Source: Reyranella humidisoli
Lineage (GTDB): Bacteria > Pseudomonadota > Alphaproteobacteria > Reyranellales > Reyranellaceae
NCBI RefSeq assembly: GCF_019039055.1
Contig: NZ_JAHOPB010000001.1
Span: 3,632,001-3,696,000, forward strand
DNA length: 64,000 nucleotides
Direction: 5' to 3'
The position numbers were made by a program, and so were the translations under genes. Numbering within the stretch: position 1 is the first letter of the stretch; each line of letters opens with the position of its first letter. The notes under the pieces are model-generated. The model was given only the letters and a program-made list of their open reading frames with translations, searched no databases and was not told where the DNA came from. Positions 50,090 through 58,634 of the stretch are shown here, one piece after another.

Positions 50090-52633
50090 ATGCGCCCGCA
50101 GCAGAGGTGTTCGGACAAGGTGACAGATACTCTCTACGCCCTGCTGGCGATTGCCGTGGTCCTGACCGTCGTCAGCGTGCTGGTGCCGCTCGCCGAACGC
50201 TTCAGGCTGCCGCACACCGTCCTGCTGGCCATCGCCGGCATGGGCATGGGCTTCCTGGGCTCGTGGATCGTCGCCGGCAACTTCCGCCTGGGTGTCTTTA
50301 CCGACGCCTTTATCGGCCTCGACAAACTGGAGGTGGGCACGGAGCTGTTCCTGCCTCTCTTCCTGCCGCCGCTTCTGTTTACCGCTGGCCTCACGATCGA
50401 CGTGAGGCGCCTCATGGACGAGATCCACGCGGTGCTGCTGCTCGCCATCGTGGCGGTGCTGGTCTGTATCGCCTGCGTCGCAGGCGTCGTGCACCTGGCC
50501 ACCGGCTTGGACATCGTCGTCTGCCTGCTGCTGGGGGCCGTGGTCTCGACCACCGATCCGGCGGCCGTAATCGGCATCTTCCGCGATGTCGGCGCGCCCA
50601 AAAGGCTGTCGATCCTGGCGGAAGGCGAATCGCTGCTGAACGACGCGGTCGCCATCGCCGCATTCGGCCTGTTCATGGGCATCCTGGTTGCCCGGGCCTC
50701 GACCGATGGGGGCGGCATGCCGGCCGATCCGACCTCGGCGGTCGGCGTGTTCCTGCGCGAGTTCGTGGGCGGCCTCGTACTGGGCTTCGCGATGGCGCGC
50801 GTGGCCATCATGATCCTGCCGCGGCTGGGCGAATCCGATGCGGCCATCGCCTCGGTGACGGTAAGCCTCTGCTATCTCAGCTTCATCATCGCGGATCGCT
50901 ACATCCACGTCTCCGGCGTGGTCTCGGTCGTGATGGCGGCGCTTACCATCGCGGCCTACGGGCCGACGCATCTCCATCCGAGGCAATGGACCGCGCTGCG
51001 ACAGGTCTGGGCGCAGCTCGAGTTCTGGGCGAACTGCCTCATCTTCGTGCTGGCCTCGATGGTTGCCGCCGACGTGCTGCTGAAGATCACTTGGATCTAC
51101 GTGTGGGGCGTTCTCGCCGTCGCCATCGGCGCCTTTTCGGCTCGCGCGCTGGTCGTGTTCGGCATGCTGCCGGTGCTCGAGACCTTCAAGCTCGTCCAGC
51201 CGGTGAACCGCCGCTACAAGGCGATCCTGGTGTGGGGCGGCCTGCGGGGCGCGGTGACGATCGTGCTGGCCATGGTCGCGGCCGGCAACGAGCGGCTTCC
51301 TGAGCCGATACGCGACTTCATTGCCATCTCGGCGGTGCTGTTCGTGCTGTTCACACTGTTCGTGAACGCGACCACGCTGGGTCTGGTCATGCACTTGTTC
51401 GGGCTGGACAAGCTCAGCCGCCTGGAACTGGCACTGCGCGATCGGGTCCTGGCGCTCTCGCGCATCAACGTCGAGAAGCATCTCCAGCAGATCATTCGCC
51501 AGCACAACGAACGTATCGACGGCTTCGCTGTGGATCCGGCCTCGGCCGGCGATTCCGCGGTCGAACCCGTGCCGCCGGAACTGGCGCTCGATCTCGACGA
51601 GCGGGTGAAGATCGGGCTGGTGACCCTCTGCACGCGGGAGAAGGAGCTGTATCTCGAACTGTTCGAGCAACAGATCCTGTCGCGCCGCATGGTCGCGGTG
51701 CTCGCGGCGAACGCCGACCGGCTCATCGACACGGTCCGCGACAAGGGCGTCGAAGGTTACGAGAAGTGGCTCGAGGAGATCTCGCGCCCGGACCGGGGGT
51801 TCCGTTTCGCGTTGTGGCTGCATCGGCGCTTCGGCTTCGAGCGCATGCTGACCGACCGGCTCGCCGACCGCTTCGAGATCCTGATGGTGTCGCTCAGCGT
51901 CCTCAGCGAACTCATGACATTCAATGCCAATTCGATCGCAGACCTTCTGGGACACGACGCGGAGGCAGGTCTCGCCGCGGTGATCGGCAATCGCCAGCGC
52001 GGCGTCGAAGGCGCCCTCAAGGCTTTGTCGCTGCAATATCCCGGCTATTCGGAATCGGTGCAGCAGCGCCAGCTGGAGCGCGCCGCCATTCGCTTCGAGG
52101 GCGCGGAATACATCCGTCGCCTGCATGAAGGCATCATCAGCCGCGAGGTCTACAACGACCTGCGCGACAAGCTGGCCGAACGGCGCGGAGCGGTGAGCCA
52201 GCGTCCGCCGCTCGATCTCGGGCTCGAACTGCAGGAGATGATCGGTCGGGTCTCGTTGTTCGCCGGGCTCGACAAGCCCACGATCGTCGAGGTCGGCAAG
52301 CGGCTGCGGGCGCTGGTCGCCTTCCCTGGAGAAACCATCATCAAGGTCGGCGGGCCCCCCGATGCCATGTACTTCGTCGCGGCGGGCGAGGTGACCGTTC
52401 ACACCAGAACGATCGTCGTGACCTTGAAGGAAGGCGACTTCTTCGGCGAGATGGGCCTGCTCAGCGCCCAGCCACGCAACGCCGATGTGGTGGCGAGCGG
52501 CTACACCCACCTGCTGGTGCTGTACCGCCGGGACTTCAACAAGCTGCTGGCCAGCCGTCCCGAGGTGCGGGCCGCCGTCGAGCAGGTTGCCGCACAGCGC
52601 GTCGCTGTGAACCAGGCCGAAGCTGCGTCCTAG
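50090..52633 (+). CDS. CPA1-type Na+/H+ antiporter with C-terminal cyclic-nucleotide-binding domain
   Basis: This is an 847-residue inner-membrane antiporter. About twelve hydrophobic segments occupy residues 12-420, including the CPA1 hallmarks VSTTDPAAVIGIFRDVG (about 155) and LAEGESLLNDAVAIAAF (about 180, the ND motif). The rest is a long cytoplasmic tail. A helical region (430-700) is followed by a cNMP-like domain (about 715-830: VSLFAGLDKPTIVEVGKRL, GDFFGEMGLLS, RNADVVA). The FGEMGLL block retains the phosphate-binding-cassette pattern. A GTG at 50120 (MTDTLYALL) is an alternative start. Ligand control of cation exchange is implied but unproven. Confidence 0.92.
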   Translation: MRPQQRCSDKVTDTLYALLAIAVVLTVVSVLVPLAERFRLPHTVLLAIAGMGMGFLGSWIVAGNFRLGVFTDAFIGLDKLEVGTELFLPLFLPPLLFTAGLTIDVRRLMDEIHAVLLLAIVAVLVCIACVAGVVHLATGLDIVVCLLLGAVVSTTDPAAVIGIFRDVGAPKRLSILAEGESLLNDAVAIAAFGLFMGILVARASTDGGGMPADPTSAVGVFLREFVGGLVLGFAMARVAIMILPRLGESDAAIASVTVSLCYLSFIIADRYIHVSGVVSVVMAALTIAAYGPTHLHPRQWTALRQVWAQLEFWANCLIFVLASMVAADVLLKITWIYVWGVLAVAIGAFSARALVVFGMLPVLETFKLVQPVNRRYKAILVWGGLRGAVTIVLAMVAAGNERLPEPIRDFIAISAVLFVLFTLFVNATTLGLVMHLFGLDKLSRLELALRDRVLALSRINVEKHLQQIIRQHNERIDGFAVDPASAGDSAVEPVPPELALDLDERVKIGLVTLCTREKELYLELFEQQILSRRMVAVLAANADRLIDTVRDKGVEGYEKWLEEISRPDRGFRFALWLHRRFGFERMLTDRLADRFEILMVSLSVLSELMTFNANSIADLLGHDAEAGLAAVIGNRQRGVEGALKALSLQYPGYSESVQQRQLERAAIRFEGAEYIRRLHEGIISREVYNDLRDKLAERRGAVSQRPPLDLGLELQEMIGRVSLFAGLDKPTIVEVGKRLRALVAFPGETIIKVGGPPDAMYFVAAGEVTVHTRTIVVTLKEGDFFGEMGLLSAQPRNADVVASGYTHLLVLYRRDFNKLLASRPEVRAAVEQVAAQRVAVNQAEAAS

Positions 52634-52649
52634 GCTGGTTGCTCCTGGG

Positions 52650-52680
52650 TTGCAAAGGCGCTACCAACCGCGCCTAAGAT
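52650..52680 (+). promoter_or_regulatory. Possible promoter for gatC
   Basis: TTGCAA (52650-52655) and TAAGAT (52675-52680) lie upstream of gatC with a 19-base spacer, slightly long. It is the best sigma70-like pair in the 77-base gap after the antiporter. Confidence 0.3.
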
Positions 52681-52710
52681 GCTGTTTTAGAGCGGTTTTG
52701 GAGTGTTTGG

Positions 52711-53028
52711 ATGTCGCTCGACAAGGACACGGTGGCGCGTATCGCGCGGCTTGCCCGCCTCAAGGTTCCGGATGAAGAACTTGCGCCGTTGGCCGGCGAG
52801 CTCTCGGGCATTTTTGCCTGGATCGAGCAACTGAACGAGGTCGACACGAAGAATGTCGAGCCGATGTCGTCGGTCTCGGACGTGACGCTGCCGATGCGTG
52901 CGGACAAGGTCACCGACGGTGGCGTCGCGGCCAAGGTTCTGGCCAACGCGCCGGGCGGCGCGGTCTATGTCGATCCCTCGGACAGGAACGCCGGCGGCTT
53001 CTTCACCGTGCCGAAAGTGGTGGAGTAG
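52711..53028 (+). CDS. gatC: Asp-tRNA(Asn)/Glu-tRNA(Gln) amidotransferase subunit C
   Basis: GatC is the small subunit that stabilises GatA and GatB in the amidotransferase making Asn-tRNA and Gln-tRNA from their misacylated precursors. The 105-residue protein has the family start MSLDKDTVARIARLARLKVP, the FAWIEQLNEVDTKNVEPM helix-loop and a C-terminal RADKVTDGGVAAKVLANAPG. It ends three bases before gatA, so both are co-translated. AspS in this window makes Asp-tRNA(Asn) a likely substrate. Confidence 0.96.
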   Translation: MSLDKDTVARIARLARLKVPDEELAPLAGELSGIFAWIEQLNEVDTKNVEPMSSVSDVTLPMRADKVTDGGVAAKVLANAPGGAVYVDPSDRNAGGFFTVPKVVE

Positions 53029-53031
53029 GCC

Positions 53032-54504
53032 ATGGCTGCCCTGACCGATCTCACCATCGCCCAGCTTTCCGCGACGCTCGCGAAGAAAGAGGCCAGCGCC
53101 GTCGAAGTGACGGATGCGCACCTGAAGAAGCTCGACGAGCACCGCGCGCTCAATGCCTTCATCACCGAGACGCCGGGCAAGGCCCGCGAGATGGCCAGGG
53201 CCTCCGACGATCGTCGCGCGAGGGGCGAGGCGGGGTTGCTCGAGGGCGTGCCGCTGGCAATCAAGGACCTGTTCTGCACCGAGGGCGTGCAGACGACCGC
53301 GGCATCGCAGATCCTCAAGGGCTTCGTGCCTCAGTACGAGAGCACGGTGACGGCGAACCTGTGGAAGTCTGGCGCGGTGATGGTCGGCAAGACCAACCTC
53401 GACGAATTCGCCATGGGCTCCTCGAACATGACCAGTCATTTCGGCGGCGTCGAGAATCCATGGAAGCGCAAGGGCGACAACCGCAAACTGGTTCCGGGTG
53501 GCTCGTCCGGTGGTTCGGCGGCCGCCGTCGCGGCTTACATGGTCCCGGGCAGCACCGGCACCGACACCGGCGGCTCGATCCGCCAGCCGGCGGCTTTCTG
53601 CGGCATCGTCGGCCTGAAGCCGACCTACGGTCGCTGCTCGCGCTGGGGCGTCGTTGCCTTCGCCAGTTCGCTCGACCAGCCGGGCCCGTTTGCCCGCACC
53701 GTCGAGGACACGGCGCTGATGCTGCAGGCCATGTCGGGCCACGACCCTAAGGATTCGACCTCGGCGCCTCTGCCGGTGCCCGATTTCGCCGCCGCGGCGC
53801 GCGATCCCGGCATCAAGGGCATGAAAGTCGGCATCCCCAAGGAGTATCGCGTCGACGGTACGTCCGAGGAGGTTGTGGCGCTGTGGGCCACGGGCATGGA
53901 CATGCTCAAGGCGGCCGGCGCCGAGCCGGTCGAGGTTTCGCTGCCGCACACCAAGTACGCGCTGCCTGCTTACTACATCGTGGCCCCGGCGGAATGTTCC
54001 TCGAACCTGGCGCGCTACGACGGCGTGCGATTCGGCCAGCGCGTCCCGGGCAAGGACCTGACCGAGCTGTACGAGAACACCCGCGGGGCCGGCTTCGGCA
54101 AGGAAACGCGCCGGCGCATCCTGATCGGAACCTACGTGCTGTCCGCTGGCTACTACGATGCCTACTACAAGAAAGCACAGCAGATCCGGGCCCTGATCGC
54201 ACGCGACTTCAAGGAAGCGTTCGAGAAGTGCGACGTGCTGCTCACGCCCACCGCACCCACCGCGGCCTTTGCCGCGGGCGACAAGATGGACGATCCGGTG
54301 ACCATGTATCTCAACGACATGTTCACCATCCCGGCCTCGATGGCAGGCCTTCCGGGCATTTCGGTGCCGGCGGGCATGGACAAGGACGGGCTGCCGCTCG
54401 GGTTGCAGCTGATTGGCCGCGCCTTCGACGAGGAGACGCTGCTGCGTGCGGCGGCCGCGCTGGAAAAGGCTGCCGCTTTCGGTGGGCGGCCCGCAGGATA
54501 CTAG
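53032..54504 (+). CDS. gatA: Asp-tRNA(Asn)/Glu-tRNA(Gln) amidotransferase subunit A
   Basis: GatA is the glutaminase of the amidotransferase. This 490-residue amidase-signature protein carries the Ser-cisSer-Lys triad: Lys78 in [12 protein letters not shown], cis-Ser158 in [14 protein letters not shown] and nucleophile Ser182 in [34 protein letters not shown] is the next conserved block. Its length is usual for GatA. It is coupled with gatC; the partner gatB is not next in line but 4.1 kb downstream, after a transport/deacylase cassette. Confidence 0.97.
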   Translation: MAALTDLTIAQLSATLAKKEASAVEVTDAHLKKLDEHRALNAFITETPGKAREMARASDDRRARGEAGLLEGVPLAIKDLFCTEGVQTTAASQILKGFVPQYESTVTANLWKSGAVMVGKTNLDEFAMGSSNMTSHFGGVENPWKRKGDNRKLVPGGSSGGSAAAVAAYMVPGSTGTDTGGSIRQPAAFCGIVGLKPTYGRCSRWGVVAFASSLDQPGPFARTVEDTALMLQAMSGHDPKDSTSAPLPVPDFAAAARDPGIKGMKVGIPKEYRVDGTSEEVVALWATGMDMLKAAGAEPVEVSLPHTKYALPAYYIVAPAECSSNLARYDGVRFGQRVPGKDLTELYENTRGAGFGKETRRRILIGTYVLSAGYYDAYYKKAQQIRALIARDFKEAFEKCDVLLTPTAPTAAFAAGDKMDDPVTMYLNDMFTIPASMAGLPGISVPAGMDKDGLPLGLQLIGRAFDEETLLRAAAALEKAAAFGGRPAGY

Positions 54505-54542
54505 ACCGTGCGGCGACAGCGCCGCATGCGCATGGCAAGCTT

Positions 54543-54560
54543 CCGTCACGAAGCCGTCAC
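54543..54560. promoter_or_regulatory. Tandem direct repeat resembling a Pho box
   Basis: CCGTCAC-GAAG-CCGTCAC: two 7-base units at an 11-base period, the geometry of a PhoB box (CTGTCAT, four-base spacer). Each unit matches that consensus at five of seven bases. It lies 42 bases upstream of the TctC-like gene. Confidence 0.3.
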
Positions 54561-54602
54561 GACCTTCCAATAGGCGGACGGAATAGCGAGGGAGGGACAG
54601 CG

Positions 54603-55586
54603 ATGACGAGGAAGAACGGGTCGGCACGACGGGCAGTACTGGCGGGGGCCGCCGCAGCCTTGCTTCTACCCGGCGCGGTGCGGGCCCAGGCCTGGCCCAG
54701 CCGGACCATCACCCTGGTCGTTCCCTTCGCACCCGGTGGCGGGACCGATACCTTCGCCCGGCCGTTCGCCGCCAAGCTGTCGCAGGAACTGGGTCAACAG
54801 GTCGTGATCGACAATCGCGCGGGAGCCGGAGGCACGGTCGGCGCCGCGATCGTCGCCAAGGCGAAGCCGGACGGCTACACATTTCTTCTCGGGTCGGTTC
54901 ACCACGCCGTTGCCGTCACCGCGTACAAGCAACTTCAGTACGACCTGCAGAAGGACCTCGTGCCGGTGACGAGCGTTGCTTCTGTGCCCGACGTGCTGGT
55001 GATCTATCCGGGCATCCCGGCAAAGACGCTTCAGGAGTTCATCGCCTATTGCAAAGCCAATCCGGGAAAGACGAATTTCGGATCTGTCGGCCTTGGCACC
55101 ACCCGTCATCTGGCGGGCGAAATTTTCAATGCCAAGACCGGCACCACCATGACGCACGTTCCCTACAAGGGTTCGGGGCCCGCCACGGCGGCACTCATCA
55201 GTGGCGAAGTGACGGCGGTTTTCGAGGGACTGGGCAGTGCGGCGCCTTATATCCGCAGCGGCAAGGCGAGGGCGTTGGCGGTGTTCTCGGCCGAACGCTC
55301 GCCGGCCTTTCCCGACATTCCGACGGCCGCCGAAGCCGGGTTGGCGGGCTTCGAATCACTGTCGTGGTATGGGCTGTGGGCGCCGGCCGGTACCGACGCA
55401 GCCATTGTCTCGGCGATGCAGGCAGCCGTCGAAAAGGCATTCGCGGCGGCCGACCTGAAGAAGGTCTGGCTCGAGCAGGGGGCGGCGCCGGGTGGTGCGC
55501 CCACAGTACGCTTCGCGGCCTTCGTCACCGAAGAGATCGGCAAATGGGGCAAGGTCGTCCGGGACGGCAACATCACCATCGAATGA
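54603..55586 (+). CDS. TctC/Bug family solute-binding protein (1)
   Basis: This 327-residue periplasmic binding protein is of the tripartite tricarboxylate transporter type. The N-terminus has twin arginines (SARRAVLAGAAAALLLPGAV), possibly a Tat or Sec signal. The mature part follows the Bug pattern: AWPSRTITLVVPFAPGGGTD, QQVVIDNRAGAGGTVGA, THVPYKGSGPATAALISGEV and YGLWAPAGTD near the end. It should bind a small organic acid. No TctA or TctB permease gene is nearby. Downstream is an amidohydrolase related to D-aminoacylases, and a second TctC-like gene follows on the other strand. Confidence 0.92.
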   Translation: MTRKNGSARRAVLAGAAAALLLPGAVRAQAWPSRTITLVVPFAPGGGTDTFARPFAAKLSQELGQQVVIDNRAGAGGTVGAAIVAKAKPDGYTFLLGSVHHAVAVTAYKQLQYDLQKDLVPVTSVASVPDVLVIYPGIPAKTLQEFIAYCKANPGKTNFGSVGLGTTRHLAGEIFNAKTGTTMTHVPYKGSGPATAALISGEVTAVFEGLGSAAPYIRSGKARALAVFSAERSPAFPDIPTAAEAGLAGFESLSWYGLWAPAGTDAAIVSAMQAAVEKAFAAADLKKVWLEQGAAPGGAPTVRFAAFVTEEIGKWGKVVRDGNITIE

Positions 55587-55683
55587 GGCGCCGGTTCGCA
55601 GAACGAGGTGGCGCCATCATCGGATCGCAGGGCGATCAGCCGGCCCTGTTTCATCGCTCTTAGACGGCCACTTGCGTTACAAT

Positions 55684-55698
55684 TCCCGAAATTCGGGA
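55684..55698. promoter_or_regulatory. Inverted repeat covering the deacylase ribosome site
   Basis: TCCCGAA-A-TTCGGGA is a perfect 7-bp-arm inverted repeat. A TACAAT element (55678-55683) directly precedes it, and the right arm overlaps the GGGAGGAAG ribosome site of the gene starting at 55709. It may be an operator or an RNA hairpin. Confidence 0.4.
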
Positions 55699-55708
55699 GG
55701 AAGCGAAC

Positions 55709-57427
55709 GTGGCGGATTTCGATCTCGTAGTACGCGGCGGCAACCTGGCTGACGGCACGGGTGCGGCAATTCGCGAGGCGGACGTGGCGGTCAAGGATGG
55801 CCGGATTGCCGCCGTCGGCAAGGTGAGCGGGCAGGGTGCTGAGGAGATCGACGGCAGGGGCCTTCTGGTAACGCCCGGCTTCGTCGACATCCACACCCAC
55901 TATGACGGCCAGGCCACCTGGGATTCCTACCTGCAGCCGTCGAGCTGGCACGGCGTCACGACGGCGGTGATGGGCAATTGCGGCGTCGGCTTCGCGCCGG
56001 TGAAGATCGAGGATCGCCAGCGTCTCATAGAACTGATGGAGGGCGTCGAGGACATTCCCGGCGCGGCACTCGACGAGGGCCTCAACTGGTCGTGGGAATC
56101 GTTCGGCCAATATCTCGACGCGCTCGACGCCAGGCCGCGCGACATGGATCTCGGCGCCCAGCTCCCGCACGGCGCGCTGCGCGTCTTCGTGATGGGCGAG
56201 CGCGCGGCTCGACTGGAAGAGGCGACGACGGAAGAGGTGGCGCAGATGCGCGCGCTGACCGCGCAGGCCATGCGCGACGGCGCGCTCGGCTTCTCGACCT
56301 CGCGCACCCTGAACCATCGCACGGTGAAGGGCGATCCGACCCCGTCTCTGCGCGCCTCGGAGGAGGAACTGCTCGGCATCGCGCTCGGCATGAAGGATGC
56401 CGGCCGCGGCGTCATCGAATTCATCTCGGACTTCAACACGCCCAGTCCCGAGAGCGAGTTCGAGATGCTCGACCGGCTGCTGACGGCTTCGGGCCGTCCG
56501 TTCTCGGTGTCGCTGGCGCAGCGTCATTCTCGGCCCGATGGCTGGCGTCGCCTGCTCGGGCTGGTCGAGGGCCTGGTCGCCAAGGGCCACAGCGCCAAGG
56601 CGCAGGTCGCACCACGGCCGATCGGCGTGCTGCAGGGCCTGCAGGCCAGCCGCATCCCGTTCTCGATGTGCGCCGCCTACAAGGAGATCCAGCACAAGTC
56701 GGTCGAGGAGCGGCTGGCGATCATGCGCGATCCGGCGTTCCGCGCGCGCATCCTGAAGGAGAGTCAGGAGCCGATGCGTTCGGAGATGGCGGTGCGCCTC
56801 ACCGACTTCGACCGCATGTTCCCGCTGGGTGATCCGCCGAACTACGAGCCGCCGCAGGAGACCTCGTTCGGCGCCCGCGCCGCGCGTGAGGGCCGAGATC
56901 CGCGTGAGCTGATCTACGATTATCTGATCGAGGACCAGGGCAAGAACTTCATCTTTGCGCCGTTCGCGAACTATGCGGCCTACAATCTCGACTGCTGCAG
57001 CGAGATGATGCAGAGCCCGCACACGCTGATCGGCCTCGGCGACGGCGGTGCGCATGTCGGCCTGATCTCCGACGGCTCTTTCCCCACCTATCTCCTGTCC
57101 CATTGGGGACGCGATCGCGCCTCCGGCCGGCTCGACGTGAGTTGGCTGGTGAAGCGCCAGACGCTCGACAGCGCCAAGGCCGTTGGCCTCAACGACCGCG
57201 GCGTCGTGGCGGTCGGCAAGAAGGCCGACCTCAACGTCATCGACTTCGACAAACTGAGGGTCGAGGCGCCGGTCATGAAGTGGGACCTGCCAGCCGGCGG
57301 CAAGCGCCTGCTTCAGCGCGCGACCGGCTACCGGGCGACGGTCGTGAACGGGCAGGTCACGTATCGCGACGGCGAGGCGACCGGAGTTCTGCCCGGTCGC
57401 CTGGTGCGCGGCGCACGGGCCGGCTGA
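55709..57427 (+). CDS. N-acyl-D-amino-acid deacylase-like amidohydrolase
   Basis: The 572-residue product is a member of the D-aminoacylase/D-glutamate deacylase-like amidohydrolases (COG3653). Barrel motifs include GFVDIHTHYDGQATWD (HxH pair near residue 55) and the metal-binding Cys in AVMGNCGVGFAPV. A late IGLGDGGAHVGLISDGSFP supplies the catalytic Asp. The HxxH-type ligands that follow in classical D-aminoacylases are not evident: the segments read VSLAQRHSRPDGW and KAQVAPRPIGVLQG. It is predicted to be cytoplasmic. It lies between two TctC-family binding-protein genes, so the cassette may import and hydrolyse an acylated compound. Confidence 0.88.
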   Translation: MADFDLVVRGGNLADGTGAAIREADVAVKDGRIAAVGKVSGQGAEEIDGRGLLVTPGFVDIHTHYDGQATWDSYLQPSSWHGVTTAVMGNCGVGFAPVKIEDRQRLIELMEGVEDIPGAALDEGLNWSWESFGQYLDALDARPRDMDLGAQLPHGALRVFVMGERAARLEEATTEEVAQMRALTAQAMRDGALGFSTSRTLNHRTVKGDPTPSLRASEEELLGIALGMKDAGRGVIEFISDFNTPSPESEFEMLDRLLTASGRPFSVSLAQRHSRPDGWRRLLGLVEGLVAKGHSAKAQVAPRPIGVLQGLQASRIPFSMCAAYKEIQHKSVEERLAIMRDPAFRARILKESQEPMRSEMAVRLTDFDRMFPLGDPPNYEPPQETSFGARAAREGRDPRELIYDYLIEDQGKNFIFAPFANYAAYNLDCCSEMMQSPHTLIGLGDGGAHVGLISDGSFPTYLLSHWGRDRASGRLDVSWLVKRQTLDSAKAVGLNDRGVVAVGKKADLNVIDFDKLRVEAPVMKWDLPAGGKRLLQRATGYRATVVNGQVTYRDGEATGVLPGRLVRGARAG

Positions 57428-57451
57428 CCGGCCCGCGCGATAGCGGCATCG

Positions 57452-57469
57452 AGGGCGAGCAGTCGCCCT
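57452..57469. terminator. Possible hairpin between convergent genes
   Basis: AGGGCGA and TCGCCCT form a 7-bp stem with a GCAG loop in the 57-base gap between the convergent deacylase and TctC-like genes. There is no T-tract on either strand, so termination is uncertain. Confidence 0.3.
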
Positions 57470-57484
57470 TGATGTTGCGGGCGC

Positions 57485-58468
57485 CTAGTCGCCCTTGATG
57501 TCGTTGTCCTTGATGACCTTGAACCAGCGCTCCTGCTCGGCCTTCTGGTAGGCGGCGAACTCCTCGGGCGAGGTCGTCAGGATTTCCATGTTGAACTGAT
57601 CGATGAACTTCTGCGTCACGTCGGGCGCCATCACGGCCTTCTTGATCTCCGCATGCATGCGGTCGACGATCGGGCGCGGGGTGCCGGTCGGCGCATAGAC
57701 GCCCCACCAGGAGTATGATGGGAAGGCTTTGACGCCCTGCTCGATGAGCGTGGACGTGTCGGGCAGAGCCGGCGTGCGCTTCTCGCCGGTCACGGCCAGC
57801 GCCCGGACCTTGTTCGCGCGGACATGCGGGCTGAAGGACGTCAGGCTGCCGATGGCGACGTCGGTGACGCCGGCCAGGATGTCCTGGTTGAGCGGCCCGC
57901 CGCCCTTGTAGGGGATCAGGTTCAGGTCGACGCCGTTCTCTTTCTTGATCAGCGTCATCAGCACCAGCGCCTGACTGGCGCCGAGCACGCCGACATTGAC
58001 CTTGCCCGGCCGCGCCTTGGCGTCGGCGATCACCTCGGCGAAGGTCTTGTAGGGGCGGTCCGGGTGCGCGCAGATCGCCTGCGGCGTGCGGCCGATCTGC
58101 ATCACGTTGAAGAGTTCGGAATCCTTGTACGGCAGGCCGCTGGCGAAGGCGGGATTGAGGATGTGGCTGTCGAAGGTCAGCATCCAGGTCTGGCCGTCGG
58201 GCGCCGACTTGGCGGCGATCGCCGAGCCGACGGCGCCGGTGCCGCCAGGCTTGTTGTCGACCAGGATGTTCCAGCCGGTGTTCTCAATCATCTTTGCCTG
58301 GATGATGCGCGCCACCGGATCGGTCGAACCGCCGGGCGGGAAGGGCACGATGATCTTGAGGGCTCCCTTGGGCCAGTCGGCCGCGCCCTGGGCGCGGGCG
58401 AGGGCGGGAGCCCCCAGAGCGGCGGCGGCAGCGCCAGCCAGCAGCGTGCGGCGTTTGAACGTCGTCAT
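57485..58468 (-). CDS. TctC/Bug family solute-binding protein (2)
   Basis: This is a 327-residue periplasmic binding protein with a Tat-like signal (FKRRTLLAGAAAAALGAPAL). The mature chain follows the tripartite tricarboxylate pattern: WPKGALKIIVPFPPGGSTDP, NILVDNKPGGTGAVGSA, LNLIPYKGGGPLNQDILAG and WWGVYAPTGTPRP. It differs from the first TctC copy in nearly every loop, so the two probably have different ligands. The ATG at 58468 gives the signal peptide. It converges on the deacylase gene and diverges from gatB. A 15-base direct repeat spans its stop codon and the following spacer. Confidence 0.92.
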   Translation of the reverse strand: MTTFKRRTLLAGAAAAALGAPALARAQGAADWPKGALKIIVPFPPGGSTDPVARIIQAKMIENTGWNILVDNKPGGTGAVGSAIAAKSAPDGQTWMLTFDSHILNPAFASGLPYKDSELFNVMQIGRTPQAICAHPDRPYKTFAEVIADAKARPGKVNVGVLGASQALVLMTLIKKENGVDLNLIPYKGGGPLNQDILAGVTDVAIGSLTSFSPHVRANKVRALAVTGEKRTPALPDTSTLIEQGVKAFPSYSWWGVYAPTGTPRPIVDRMHAEIKKAVMAPDVTQKFIDQFNMEILTTSPEEFAAYQKAEQERWFKVIKDNDIKGD

Positions 58469-58634
58469 GAAATCCTCCCTGCGGATACGTCTTGTTGTGG
58501 GTGGAGCCATGCGGGCGTCCACGCCTTGACGATGCTTTTACTTCAGCGGCTTCGGTATCGGGAAGCGCGATGTTGTGCCGAAAATGTGGCACCGATTTTT
58601 TGCCAAGCCGGCCTGTATTGGCTATCTAGCGGCC

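Noticed and set aside
49946..52510. Open frame of 854 codons antisense to the antiporter
   Set aside because: It is a shadow of the antiporter gene, with extreme His/Asp/Arg/Gln bias and no motif.
54509..54526. Hairpin TGCGGCG/CGCCGCA after gatA as a terminator
   Set aside because: The stem is sound but there is no T-tract, and GC-rich stems are frequent here; not listed as a feature.
58600..58628. TTGCCA-17-TATCTA as a gatB promoter
   Set aside because: The -10 match is weak and it would end only six bases before the ATG, leaving no leader.
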